From contig JBITNC010000001.1 of the NCBI GenBank assembly GCA_050084985.1, positions 71,486,001 to 71,550,000 on the forward strand: a DNA stretch of 64,000 bases, in the 5' to 3' direction. Origin of the DNA: Nageia nagi. Lineage: Eukaryota > Pinophyta. Positions 37,111 through 48,779 of the stretch are shown in pieces; position 1 is the stretch's first letter; each line of letters opens with the position of its first letter. A model generated the notes under the pieces. The model was not told the DNA's origin and searched no databases. It saw only the letters and a list, made by a program, of their open reading frames with translations. Position numbers and translations under genes: made by a program.

Positions 37111-39300
37111 TCCTTTAGCATCCTACCATGGTTTTCCATATTCATAGGATTTGGAACCTTATTCCTCATCTTGTAGGTGACTCTAGCTAGATTTCTTGGT
37201 GGAATGATGCTATTACCTAGAACTCTACCCTTTTGAGAATCCTTGGTAAGAAGATAGCTCAATTTAGAAGATAGTATAAGATAGCTTTGCAAGATGAACT
37301 TGCCCAAGCCTCTGTTGAGCTCAAGGCTATTCCTTTTAATCTTAAGCTTTAGTCTCATGTTTTTCACATTCACCATGAGCTCAAGGTAACTAAGTTATAC
37401 GAGGCCAAAGGAGCTCAACTCCACTAGCTTTGAATTGGTAATAGAGTTTCCAAGGAGTTTTTTCAAAAGCTACATCCTCCTAGAAAAGCCACCCAATTGA
37501 AATCTTGTCAAGTGAATGGTTTTTAGATTACTTATCTTCCTAAGCTTATAGTGACTTTTCATTCTCATTATTCCATTATTTGTTTTGCTCAAGCTTACAC
37601 CTTGAAAAGAGAGCAAGCCTGGGAGGTCTATTTATCTATTTTCCCTTCCATTCTTTCCTCTAATCATTAAGTTGAGTGTGATAAGCTCCTCTCCTTGAAG
37701 GAACTTAAAAAAGCTTTGAATCAAATGGCTAATGATAAATATCCTAGGATGGATGGATTCCCTTGTGAGTTCTACAAATAGCTTTGGGACTTGGTCGACC
37801 ATGATATACATAAATTTTATCTTGAAGCTATGCACACAAGCTCCCTTAGGGGTATTATCAATAGAAAAAATATCAAGTTCATATCCAAACCTTTAGATCC
37901 TAAGATTATCACAAATTGGAGGCCAATAATATTTCTGAATGTTAGTTACAAAATCATTGCTAAGGTTTTTAATATCTAAATTCAACATCTTCTTCCTTTG
38001 CTTATCACACCTAAGCAAACTAGCTTTATTGGAGGTTGTTACATATTGGATAATATTTTAGTAGTTTGGAAGGAATGGAATGGGCTTGGCTTTCATGCCT
38101 AGATGTTCTTTTCATAAAATTCAATTTTGAGAAAGCCTTTGATAGTATTAAGCATAGATTCATTCTTTCTATGCTCAAAGCTTTTGGATTTGATCATGTG
38201 TTCATTAATTTAATATCTATGCTCTTTAAATATGTCTCTACTATTTTGAACCTTAACAACTCCTAGTCAGGTAGTATTGGCCTCTTTCAATCAATTAGAT
38301 AAGGCTATCATGTTGCTCCTCTTTACATCCTAGCTACTGAAGCTTTTGGCTATCTCCTTGCTAGGCAAACTACCCAAAATTGCATTCATGGAATTACACT
38401 ACCTCATAACCAAGGGCAAATGGTTAATGGTCACTTTGCATATGACTCCTCCCTCACCCTAAGGGAAGATGAGAATTCCATTTTAAATGTTCTCAATTAT
38501 CTTTACATCTTTTGCAAAGCCTTTGGTTTGAGTATTCAATGGAAGAAGACTTCTTGTTATAGGCAATCAGTGCATGAGTCACTTATGCGACTTCAAAATT
38601 TTCAGTGGATTACCTCTAGTGAGGTATTTAAGTTTCTTAGTATTCCTTTTGCTTTTCATGGCCATCCAACTCAACCTTGGAGCTATGTGGTCCCAAATGG
38701 GAAATCCAAGCTTGAGTATTAGCTTACTAAAAAGCTCTCTCTAATGGGCAAATTTCAAATTTATTCTAAAGTTCTTACTACTACCCATGTTTACTACTCT
38801 TCTTGTTGGGTCCCATCTCAAGCTTGTTATAACAAATTGGAAAACCTTTTATGAAATTTCTTATGGTGTAATTATTTTGATAATAAGGGGTTTCATAGAT
38901 TGTTATGGGAGTTCTATCTCTCCCTAAAGAGGTAGGGGGAATGGGGATACTTGACTGCAAACATCAAGGTATCTCTCTATGGAAAATGGATAATTCAAGC
39001 AATGCATGGTAATGAATCATAGATCTTAACTTGACACTTCATTTCAATGGGTCTTCCCCTTAACCATCAAGCTTGGTGAGGAATTGATATTCCCTTACTT
39101 TTCATAGCTTTAGTAGCCATCATAATCCAAGGATCTTTCATTGTCAGAAGCATCTGGAGGGCTTAGCAGCATCTTATCCCTTGGCTCCATTGGAAGGGAG
39201 AGGGTTTTTGGAAAGGGTTATCTTTCAATAATATGAACATTTGGTCCTCTTTTTTTGGCCATTAGGGTTTACCCCTAGCTCAAGTTTAATGGGTTCATGT
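37110..39300 (+). pseudogene. LINE ORF2 reverse transcriptase, broken
   Basis: Pieces in order are VSKEFFQKLHPPRKA (37450), KYPRMDGFPCEFYK (37740, the GPDG box worn), ITNWRPIIFLNVSYKIIAKVF (37910), FIKFNFEKAFDSIKHRFI (38115) and GHFAYDSSLTL (38430). FGLSIQWKKTSC follows near 38535. In the two catalytic boxes the first Asp of motif A is Asn (FNFEKAFD) and FADD has become FAYD, so catalysis would be lost even without the stops. Length and order fit plant L1 elements. Confidence 0.8.
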
Positions 39301-39599
39301 CCTAAGAGTTTTCAAGAAAAGCATCTATTCCATTATATATTTTTTTAGTCAAAAAACCAAAGATTAGATTTCCTTGGACTCATTCAATCGCAATTTTTAT
39401 CTCACTAATGTTGATAAGGATATGTTTGATGTGGTTGTCAATGCTATCCCCCATGATATGCTTCCTAAAATTAGGGTTCTATCTTAGATTCCATGGTGTA
39501 CATATTGGTACTAGCATGTTGAGACTCCATTTCTCACCTACAAAGCTCAAATAGGTTACAAGTGTTATCCTCTTTCTTACCTATGGTTCATAATTTGAA

Positions 39600-40450
39600 T
39601 GAAAGATGGGACTTGATTTCTATGAATTCTCATTAGAGTGTTCAGTTCTATAATACCTGGGCTTCCTACATTGAACCCAAACAAGCTATTTTTGCATGGA
39701 TTCTTATGCATCAAGGGCTCCCTATTAGGATTTGACTTCGATATATGGGTGTTCCTAACCCTAGATGTGTTTTTTGCAATGCTCTTGAGTCATTGTTTCA
39801 CTTATTTTAGGAGTTTATTAGGTCCATACAAGCTTGGGAATGGGTTTTTTCTTTTTTCCCCCTTCTTCATCTCTAGAGTTTCATGGCACCAAGCTCTCTT
39901 AGGGGATTTTATTATATTTTCCTCACCCCTTTTTGAGGTTTGGCATATATTTCAAGTTGGCTTATTATTTCATATTTGGAAAATCTATAAAAGAATTATG
40001 TTTAAAAATCATGCTCCTTCCATTTTATTTGGTCACCTTGATAAATTGGAAGTGTTTAATGATGTTTGGCTATAGATAATTTCCCAATCAAATAAGGTAG
40101 CAATAGAGGTTAATCACCTACAAGATATGCTAGCTCATTAGGCAGAGGCTCTATGTAATGTGAGTAAGATTCCTTCAAACCATAGCTATGACAAACACCC
40201 TCTTTCTTGCTCTTGGTGTCACCCTCCTTCGCATGTTCGATGAGCATCTATTAGCTCTCCTAGCTACCATTGGTCTTAAACTTCTCCTCCCAAAAAGAGA
40301 GCCAAATATGATGGAGCTTGTTCCTCTCACCCTCATGGTGGATGGGGTGATGGTCAACCCAAAATCTTCTCTGACCATGGATGGTTGGGGAGATATATGA
40401 GGCAAAATCAATGTCAAAGGGATGTCTTTCAAGGTTAATATGCCTCAAGG
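39600..40450 (+). pseudogene. LINE ORF2 C-terminal zinc-binding region, broken
   Basis: AIFAWILMHQGLPIRI, then PNPRCVFCNALESLFHL (39680-39800), is the zf-RVT type Cys-x2-Cys...His segment at the end of plant LINE ORF2 proteins. Frames then break up. The stretch to about 40450 is still C-terminal coding remnant, and 40450-40803 is 3' untranslated. Confidence 0.65.
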
Positions 40451-40803
40451 TGATTGGATCCCTTTCCCAAACATGGTTAATTGGTAGTTTAGGTAGCCTA
40501 GAGCCAATCCTAATTTAATGATTAGGCATAGTTATCTGTACAACTCATTTAATGAAATGTAATATGGTTGTTAGTTAGTCATGGGTCCCTTATTATTTTG
40601 GTGACCTCAATTGATCACTTTGGCTGTTAGTGGTTCTTGGCAATTCTATTTTTTTATTCCTACTATCTGTATTAAGATGTGTAATGTTTCCTTTTGAGTT
40701 TCCTAACCATGGTTAGTTTGATTTCATATGGGTGTGCTAACTTCATCCACTTTATTCTTTAAGGGGTTTTTTATTTTTAATAAAAAAGGCACTTTTATCA
40801 AAA

Positions 40804-40820
40804 ATTATACCAAGGCTAAT
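40804..40820 (+). repeat. LINE target site duplication, right copy
   Basis: AATTATACCAAGGCTAA, identical to 34896-34912. Confidence 0.85.
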
Positions 40821-40871
40821 TATTAATTATAAATATAATATTAGTCATTTAATTTAGGATGTTGCATATTA

Positions 40872-41994
40872 CAATACTACATTTTAGCAATTTTGCATCA
40901 TATGATGTGTCATAAAATTGCATTTTGACACCATGATGCAATATGCATCATTATTTTGCATGTCTACATCAATCTAGATAAAACTATTTTTTTGACTCAT
41001 TGGTTGATGCATTGAATGATGTATTACTTGATGCATTGTATGATGCATCACTTGATGCATTGTTTGATGCATTTTAGTGCATCAAGTGATGCATGGAATA
41101 GAAAACAAAGGTATGGATCATGCACATGGATCATGGCATGATTCAATATGAATCATTGATGCATTCCCTTGATCGATGGTGGAGTTTTAATGGTGGGTAT
41201 GATGCCATTGATGAGTAAATAAGGGAGCTTGCCCTTTATAAGGGCATTTTTAGGATATAGAGCTATATTTTTTGTGGTATAGGTTTTAAAGAGTCGAAGA
41301 CAAGTTGGAGAACATATATAGTAGTGTGTATAAGCATTTTATGGTAAGAAAAATGTGTATTACATGCTTCAACCATCCATGAATTTTGGTAGAGGAGGCC
41401 CTCAAATTTTAGTGGATACCCATGAAGTTTTTAACTATATAATCATGGAATATACTAATTTTAGGTTACCAAACATACAACTTTCCTCAACAAACATTGA
41501 AACTATTTCACCAAATGTACTAAACACCATCAGTAGTCCAACCAAATGAATTCACCTTTCTCAACATTTTCAAAACATGCACCAAACTAAGAGATTTGTA
41601 AAAGGGTTTGTACATTAATCAAATAATCTTTAAAATAAAATTTTTATTGAATGTTATGGTTGTGAGTACCCTGTTAGACATATATGTAAAATATAGAAGC
41701 ATAGAGAAGATAGATGAATTGTTTGACAAGATGCAGACCCTCATCCCTATTGTGTTGACACATTATTTGATGCATAAATGATGTATAAAGCATCATGTAT
41801 AGCATCAATTATTGGATGATCATAACTCTATATATGATGTATTGCATGACACATTACCTAATGCAATAAATGATTCTTTGCTTGATAGTACCCTTAGCAT
41901 CAATTTATGCATCAAGATTTTTGTAGTTTTTGGAAAAAAATAAGACTATGGATTGATGCATTGCATGATGTAAAATTGCTAAAATATAGTAGCG
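40872..41994. mobile_element. CACTA-like non-autonomous DNA transposon (1,123 bp)
   Basis: Both ends carry inverted repeats. The left end is CAATACTACATTTTAGCAAT and the right end, read inward, is CGCTACTATATTTTAGCAAT. They share C..TACTA.ATTTTAGCAATTTT. Flanks are TTA on each side (40869-40871 and 41995-41997), a 3-bp duplication as made by CACTA and PIF/Harbinger elements. The regions next to the ends are packed with TGATGCAT/ATGCATCA words (about nine), as in the subterminal transposase-binding repeats of CACTA elements. There is no transposase. One short frame at 41355-41549 is unrecognised. Confidence 0.7.
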
Positions 41995-41997
41995 TTA

Positions 41998-43248
41998 GGA
42001 GCCTTTATGATTGTAATATTTGCATTTAAGAATCCTCTATTGTAATAATTGCTTCCCTTTCAAGGTAGAGCATGAACTAAGGTGATTTCACCTATTTTGA
42101 GGTACTAAGAAGATATCCTAGCTTGTACAATGCATTAATAGGATATATTTGGCATCCCAAGGCACTAGAATACTCCCACACTTGGATGTTGGGATCAATA
42201 TGTGGTTTGTACCATTTGATAAGCATTTGTGCATCCTAAGACACCCACATCTCATCCTTGGAGGCTCTTTGGTATGTGGTGCATATACTAAGGTACATGG
42301 AAGTCCCTAATAACCCAACATTGGCATTATAGGCCCTTGGATGTGTTAATACTAATCTCAAGGCACCTTATCTTGGGTGTTGGCTATGTGAGCACATGAA
42401 TCACCCTTATACACTAATGGATCAATGCCAACACCTGATTAGAAGATAAGCTACCTCTCCCTATTTAAAGAGTACTCCTAGAAGATAAAGGGATTTGGTT
42501 ATTATTATGAATTATTCTTCTTGGTTTAGGCATTTCTCTTCCTTGATTCCATTCTTCAAAGTGAGGTAGCTATAGTGAGGTGAAGTACAAGAATTATGTA
42601 GGAATACACTTGGGGCTGGTGCAACCCAAGTTGGTAACTAGCTATTTGAGGGGTGTTGGAATTACCCTAGAATTAATAGAACACTGCTAGTTGATTTTGA
42701 GATTCCACCATAGTTGTTGGAGGAGGAAGCCCTGGTGCAAGCCTTTCCACTTTATGGATCTCAAACCTAGAGCATCTATCTTCATATAATTATCTTTGTA
42801 ATTGTTCACTACATTTCTTATTCAAATACAATCACATTATTTTGTTATATTATTACCATTGTCTCATCTTGGCTTGGATGTTGGATCTAGAAGTGCACTA
42901 TTATGTTGTTGCTTGTATTCTAGCTTTCTTAACCCCTATGTTGGATAACTAGCATATTTGAGGGTGTGTTATTATACTTTGACCATTAATAGCTAGACAT
43001 TATACATATTATGATTATTTGGATTATTATTAACATTATGGTTAAGATGTTGGAGTATTAGCACATGATTTATCCATTTGTAGATGTTCATTAGGTTATT
43101 GCATAATTTTGAGTATTATTATTGAGATCTAAATCTTGGAGTGAAATGTCCCTCTCCTAGGGAACATTTAGGTGATTTTTATTGTTATGTATAGTTGGGT
43201 TTTAGGGATTTGCACCAAATTACATTGAGCAAAAAATAAGGCTTATCA
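41998..43248 (+). repeat. Right piece of the split old LTR (part 3 of 3)
   Basis: Non-coding. It has a TATA-like box (TATTTAAAG, near 42459) and ends GGCTTATCA three bases before a primer binding site. Short words such as GGCATCCCAAGGCAC and related AAGGCAC/AAGACAC phrases recur. The assignment as LTR comes from the primer site and promoter-like layout. No partner LTR is in the window. Confidence 0.5.
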
Positions 43249-43251
43249 TAG

Positions 43252-43263
43252 TGGTATCAGAGC
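43252..43263 (+). other. Primer binding site, tRNA-Met type
   Basis: TGGTATCAGAGC is the standard sequence complementary to the 3' end of plant initiator tRNA-Met, used by copia and chromovirus elements. It follows the LTR end by three bases. Confidence 0.8.
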
Positions 43264-45079
43264 TAGGATCTTGCCATCATAGTGGAGATCTCTTTATTTT
43301 GTGGAGATAATATTTTGATCTTGAATGACTTTGAAGGATTCTAAAAGAACTAATATCTTATCATACTATTTAGAGATCTTTAAATAGTTTCAATGGTTGA
43401 AGAAGGAGATTTGTCCTTGTTTTTGGAGAGAAGTTGTAGAGCTAAGATCTTGTGACCCTTTTGAGATATCTTTAAAGACTAAAGGAATTTTGGAGGAGCT
43501 TAGTATTACCATCCTATTGGGAGACTTTAGCATCATAGTGGTATTATCTAGTAGTTTCATAATGGTCTTAACAAGGAATTCACAATGGTATCAGACTAGA
43601 GATATTGAAGAATACATTGTAGTGGTTTCAAGAGAATATTCCAAAAAATAGATCTATTGAAGAACTCAATTTTGAATATCAAATTTCAATTTTTATCTTC
43701 CTAGTAATCAACATTGGAGTTTTGAGCTTTAAATTTTATTTGTGGACCTCCTAGTAGGCAACATTGAGTCTTAAAGCATAAAAATTATAATTTTGGTACT
43801 CTAGAATATGGGGTTTGAATATTCTCAAGGATATCATTTTAGTTTTTGGATCATAGTGGTAATATAGAGTTGAAGGAGTTGATTGGGAGCTAAAGAAGAT
43901 TGGAATTAAAGGAGATATTGCATTATAAGAAAATTAAATTTAGAATTACAATTACTAAAGGAAGATGTTGGGGAATTTTTGAGAAGTTTAGAGAATTTGA
44001 GACCATTAAATTGGTTCATTATATCCTTGAAGATATAATTTTCAATTGAGATCTCATTAATTGGTACCCTAGTGAAAAATGTAGGAGCTTTGATATCCAA
44101 ATTGTGAATCATGGATATATAAATCTAGACATGGGAGATTCTTGCATCCAAAATGCAATGTCAAGGTGAGAAAGGTTAGATGTGGGGACCTAGTTCCTAG
44201 TTTGAGCCATTTCATCATCAAATCTTATGCTTGGATCAAGGCTATTGCATAATTTATGTTTCTATTTTCTTGGGGTGAGAAAATTCAACAATTTCTAAAT
44301 TTAGTTTCTATAATTTAATTTTTAATTTGCAATTATGGAGAAATAAGGAGAAAAATAAAAAATAATTTTTTATTTTAATTACAAAAATAAAACTTGATAA
44401 GCAAATTAAATTAGGAGAGATAAGGTGTTTTTATTTAAAGTGTCTAAAATTTATATTTTTAAGGGAAACCAAGATGCAAGTATGAAATATATATATAGCA
44501 AATTTTAAATATTTTTGAGACACTATAAAGCTAAACATTGAGACAGGAAAGGAAAACATCATTATTGTTTAGAGACCTAGAGGTAATAATTAGGAATTAA
44601 GGAGTATTTAATAACCTCATGGAACTTTTAAGGAGTTCATTTGGCATATAGGATACTGAGAAGCATTCATTAAGGTTTCAAGATCTTCTTTAATATTTTA
44701 AGGAAATGTTTTGGATACCAAAAGGGAAATTAAGCACTAGAGATCATTTCATTAGACTTTGGAAATGAATTACCAAGTTTGAGCTAGTTATTTGGGACCA
44801 AGAAGACACTAAAAATTGGAATATTAAGATTAAAGGATGTTTGTCCCACTCTTGGAGAATTTTTTCAATCAGTAAGAGGAAAATTCTAGCCTTATATTTA
44901 TGGTATCATAAGACCCTATGAGAAAAAAGGGAGGTCAAGTTCCAACTCCACTAAAGTTAAATTGTAATGCCTCCTCTTATTCTATTTATTCAAAACCCTA
45001 AAATTTCATACCTAATTTTTTTTTAATTAGTTTAACCACTTGAAATATCTAAGAATGGCCTTAGGTGAATCCACATGAG
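43264..45079 (+). other. Internal 5' leader of the outer LTR element
   Basis: No domain is recognised. Frames are short and broken. Words related to CATAGTGGTATCAGAGC recur at about 43274, 43531, 43582 and 43850. The copia element is inserted at 45080. Sequence resuming at 61605 should be the continuation of this element, but I could not identify gag or pol there. Confidence 0.35.
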
Positions 45080-45084
45080 CTTAT
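45080..45084 (+). repeat. Copia target site duplication, left copy
   Basis: CTTAT, against CTTGT at 61600-61604: four of five bases agree. Confidence 0.6.
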
Positions 45085-45582
45085 TCTTGGAATGTATAAT
45101 GCATTATTGTAAAGGTTTTGTAATAATCTTCTATGTAAGTTTACTAATACTTAAGGGTACCATTTGAAACCTTGAGTATTTAAGTGAATATGATAATGTA
45201 ACTTGTCCTACACTCCATGTCATAAGCATGCTCCTTGGGTAAAAGGATGTGCATGTCATGCTTTTGTACATTGGGTAAAAGGATGATCCAAAGAAGGATT
45301 TTGGCCTATAAATAGAAGGCTCCCTCTTTGGATCAAACATCAATTTATGGAGTAAATCTATGCTATAGGATAGTGTTTAGGATATGAGATTAGGAGAATT
45401 GTAAGAGTTCATATTGTGAATGAAGTGAGATCTAGTTAGTGGATGTACTCCTAGTTGGAGGAACCACTTACATCTTGAGTTATCTTTGTGAGATTGCTTT
45501 GTGAGTTATTTAGATGTGATTTGTGAGATTACATGTGATCTTGGGAGTTTAGAGTTATTTATTTTATAGTTCAACTCTCATA
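45085..45582 (+). repeat. 5' LTR of Ty1/copia element (498 bp)
   Basis: Starts (T)CTTGGAATGTATAATGC, ends CAACTCTCATA, and is about 92% identical by eye to 61102-61599, which is the same length. A TATAAATAG box lies at 45307-45315. A primer binding site follows two bases after the end. Confidence 0.9.
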
Positions 45583-45584
45583 TT

Positions 45585-45596
45585 TGGTATCAGAGC
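45585..45596 (+). other. Copia primer binding site, tRNA-Met type
   Basis: TGGTATCAGAGC, two bases after the 5' LTR. It is complementary to the 3' end of initiator tRNA-Met, the usual primer of plant copia elements. Confidence 0.9.
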
Positions 45597-45857
45597 ATCT
45601 TGGAGGCTTCTCTTCACATCATTAGTGTGGAAGCTCATCTTCATTCCTCTTCCTACACTCCATTATTGAGGTAAAATCAAGAGAAAGTATAAATTCCTTC
45701 CTTATTGATTATTTGTTGGATTATTGATTTATGATACTAACATATATGTTATGTTTTAGTTCATTTTTTACAAAACATATTTTTAAATATCAATCTAATG
45801 CAATTGTTATTTATACTAACATTTTCTATGTTAGTTGCATTTTTTTCACAAAATTGT

Positions 45858-45941
45858 TATATATATATGTATATGTATGTGTGTGTGTGTGTGTGTGTGT
45901 GTATTATATATATATATTATGTATGTATGTATGTATGTATT
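45858..45941 (+). repeat. Compound microsatellite (TA)n (TG)n (TA)n (GTAT)n
   Basis: About 11 TG units at 45878-45901 are followed by a TA run and five GTAT units. The 110-codon frame over it (45731-46063) is repeat-driven. Confidence 0.9.
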
Positions 45942-46374
45942 GCTATTTTTTATTGCTAACAAAATTGCAATATAATGTAATTTTTTTTGCTTATACTAAT
46001 TTTTTTTCTTACTTGCAATTTTTTACAAATTACTTAATAAATTGCTTCATTTTTTTAAAATAAAAATTAGTATACAACATTGTAAACTATTACAAAGGTA
46101 TATTGTCTAGCAATGTTTCCTTTTTTTTACTTACATAATAAAAATGGAATAAGCATCGTTTACTTACTATATTTTGTGCAATATTTCAAGTAAACAATAT
46201 ATATTAAATTGAAAATCTATTTTACATAGACAAATTTTTTTTGCCTTTGTTCACATTGTCATGTTGCAATAAGTTTTGTCTTTAATTAAATGTGCATAGT
46301 AAAGATATGCCTATCCTTAATCATCCATAGTAGGAGTCTACATATTTTTTTGTATCACATCCTTTTTTTAAAAA

Positions 46375-46735
46375 AAAGAGTTAGGGCCATGCCCATGCCT
46401 TGAACTCATCCCATCTCTTGGTGTAAGTCATCCCAGGAAGGATGCAAAGGAGATTTGATCGATCACATGGATGATCCTAACCTCTTAGGCCCCCCTTCAT
46501 GCATGGATTCTGCTTTCTCATAGTAGGTCAGGCTAGCAAGTGAAATGGTAGCCCCTATGATGGTGCCTCTCAACCTTTGCCTCTGCATAGCCTTATGCCA
46601 ACACCTCCTATCTCGTCCTCCCTTCAACACTTGAAACATGATAGTCCTCTCTTTCTCTACACTAATTCCTCCTCCATGCAAATGCTTGTGAGGTCTCCTC
46701 TTCACTAGGAACTTATCCTTGGCACTTTAAGTAAC
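46375..46735 (-). pseudogene. Gene-like antisense island of unknown identity
   Basis: An open - strand stretch of about 90 codons (46705-46463, open a few codons further upstream to about 46726) reads VKRRPHKHLHGGGISVEKER, VLKGGRDRRCWHKAMQRQRL and ISLASLTYYEKAESMHEG. It is much richer in G and C than the copia leader around it, strongly basic, and has a natural protein look (W, C, H and aromatic residues in order). I do not recognise the family. It could be a captured exon, part of another element, or an antisense frame of the copia itself. Confidence 0.35.
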
Positions 46736-47639
46736 TCTCATCCCTCACTTTGTTTTAAGATGGCATTTGTTTTCCACTACATTTATCTTCACCCCAGCTA
46801 TCAAAGGCCTCCTTTAAAACTTCATAGTAAAAGTGGGTCAAGTATTTACTTCTATCCATCATTGTTCATGCCTTTTTTTTGGTCTTACAAATAAATAGTT
46901 TTTTTTCTTCTTTCTCCTTCCTTCCATTTAATGCATTTGTCTTGGAGTGGAGTAAAAGATAAGCCTAAATATTAACTTCTTGCAAGTATTCATTAATCAT
47001 TGTCATTTTTTAAAATACTTTATTCTTAAAACAAAAAGCGGGAGTACGCATTTAATTTTTTTTTCTTGCTTGCAAGCAAGATCCTTCTATTAATTATACT
47101 TAGAAGCATTTATAATCCATATTTAAAACATTGCCATGATGAGTATACTTATATTACTTTAATTATGAGTACACTTATATTCCTCTTAAATAGTCTCCTA
47201 TCTTTTAGAAAAATGTGGCAAATATAAAGTTTTTTTTTTTAGGAGTATAATTTTTTGCCTTCTAAGTATGGCTATTTCACTTAGACAAAATGATATTTTA
47301 CTAAGGTAAACTTTATACTTAAGTATCTATTGACAATTCCTTGTTGCCTCAAAGCTTTATAATAAAAGAAAAAAGGGGGGGAATTGCTTTGTAATGGATG
47401 TATACTTAGAAGATTTTTTTCTAACATGCAAATAATTTTAAGGATAAAAAGCTAAGTTAAGCTAGTATGCTATCTTTAGGGGTAAATATTTAAGTAAAAA
47501 GGGGGGAATTTGTATAAATTTATTACTTAAATTTTATCTAGATTTTGCATGCTAAATATTTTACTTTGTCTAGATAATGCATGCCTCTTAATCTTGTGTA
47601 GGAATAATGAATGATTAATACTTAAATTTTTTAAGTTAA

Positions 47640-47644
47640 ATGGT
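47640..47644 (+). repeat. Target site duplication of nested element, left copy
   Basis: ATGGT, identical to 55490-55494 beyond the other end. Confidence 0.85.
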
Positions 47645-48500
47645 TGTTTACAAATAAAAATTGAGAATGCAAATAAGTAAATAGGGGGTTATCTACAAAC
47701 TCAATATTATCTGTATTCTAGCTACGGATAGCAATTTATTCTAGATAACAATGAACAACATATAACTATTCAGAAGTGTAAATGTAACCAACCAAGACCG
47801 TGATTTGTGTACTTACCTCACGGAACGTACCTGACAACGGAATACGTAGATATTAGCGATGTACTGATGATAAGCTACCTTTCCAACAGCGTCGCAACCT
47901 GCAGTGATGCCAAAAGAGGACCGCGGGCGGTCCGTTTCAGTGATATAAGAGCGCCGGCGGTGTTCTTCCGTTCACAAAGGAGCACCGGCGGCCTTATCTT
48001 GATAGCTTTGACCTCTCAGTTAGGTCCAGTTCTTCAGTATAGATTTCTCAGATAGCAGTATAATATCAGAATTGATCGCAGATGTCAGGATAGCTCGCGC
48101 AAGGAAGCACACAAACCACAGCCTTGTAGGCGGTACCAAGAGATACCTTAGGGGGTAGCCACTTACAAGACCATACGCGGGATCATGTGTATCCTTGTTG
48201 TTGTGGACTTACTATTAGATCCCTTATTTATATAGATATAGGTAATACCGCCCATAGGTCGGCGTGCATCCACATAAATAAGGTTAATTCACAAGATTTA
48301 AGATAAATACATCAATAAACAAGGTAATTCATGCAATACTCAAGATAAACCATGCAATATTCAAGATAACCCATGCAATATTCATATTCAAGCCAAACAT
48401 TGATATTATCACTTTAATTCATTCAATACATATAGTTAAACCAAGCATATTTCATTAATTCATTGATTTAAAAGCATAAAATCATTTTTATGTGTTAACA
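47645..48500 (-). repeat. 3' LTR of nested element (856 bp)
   Basis: On the + strand it starts TGTTTACAAATAAAAATTG and ends TATGTGTTAACA. In element sense (minus) it starts TGTTAACACATAAAAATG. It has a TATATAAATAAGG box (plus 48221-48234, minus strand), three GC-rich dyad motifs (47918-47995) and three ~21-bp repeats of the CATGCAATATTCAAGATAAC type at 48329-48391 in U3. The frame at 47807-48055 is a chance frame within the LTR. Confidence 0.93.
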
Positions 48501-48513
48501 GATGCCCCACTTT
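48501..48513 (-). other. Polypurine tract of nested element
   Basis: On the - strand AAAGTGGGGCATC lies directly before the 3' LTR start. Plus-strand DNA synthesis starts at such a tract. Confidence 0.65.
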
Positions 48514-48779
48514 GGATGTGAAATCGAAAGAAACATGAGGTGACCTGAGATTTTGCATTCAAAGTAAAAACACAACATCATAGCAAGCAATTTTGATAAG
48601 CAATGATAAACACTAACCATTTAAACAACATCATGATAAGCTTATAGGTTGAGAAAACTCCCTTTTTACATTACCTTGGGCATGCTTGCCCCTTGCGTTT
48701 TGTTGTAGAAGGTGATAGTCTGATAATCTTTGCCGCAATGTTGATGACCCAAGACAACAAACTTGACCACACATGCCGG
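48514..48779. other. Spacer between polypurine tract and tandem arrays
   Basis: No gene. It is ordinary AT-rich 3' untranslated sequence of the element, with a GC-richer end near 48670-48790. The short frames here (48631-48920 on both strands) run into the repeats and have no protein character. Confidence 0.5.

Larger units (their letters stand above)
34913..40803 (+). mobile_element. L1-type LINE, probably full length, decayed
   Basis: A 5.9-kb insertion flanked by a perfect 17-bp duplication (34896-34912 and 40804-40820). Order is ORF1, endonuclease, reverse transcriptase, zinc-binding end and 3' untranslated region. The 3' end is AATAAAAAAGGCACTTTTATCAAAA, typical of plant L1 elements. 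LINEs copy their RNA directly at the nicked target. Both ORFs contain many stops, so it is dead, although the intact duplication shows the whole insertion is preserved. Confidence 0.85.
45597..47639 (+). other. Copia 5' leader, part 1
   Basis: There is no gag here. The leader is unusually long (about 3 kb when 55495-56474 is added). It contains a microsatellite block (45858-45941), a gene-like antisense island (46375-46735) and many T-runs. The words GCATGCTTAATACTTAAATTTTTT and AAGTTAAATAATGCATGC recur on both sides of the nested insertion (47560-47640 and 55495-55610), showing the original continuity. Confidence 0.55.

Noticed and set aside
40175-40448. Overlapping frames on both strands at the LINE end
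   Set aside because: Fragments of the LINE ORF2 C-terminus and its shadows. No independent gene.
45731-46063. 110-codon frame
   Set aside because: Produced by TG/TA/GTAT microsatellites and T-rich DNA.
47807-48055. 82-codon frame in the left LTR of the nested element and its twin at 54796-55032
   Set aside because: Lies wholly inside the LTR, on the strand opposite to the element, and is broken by the small indels between the two LTRs. No protein features.
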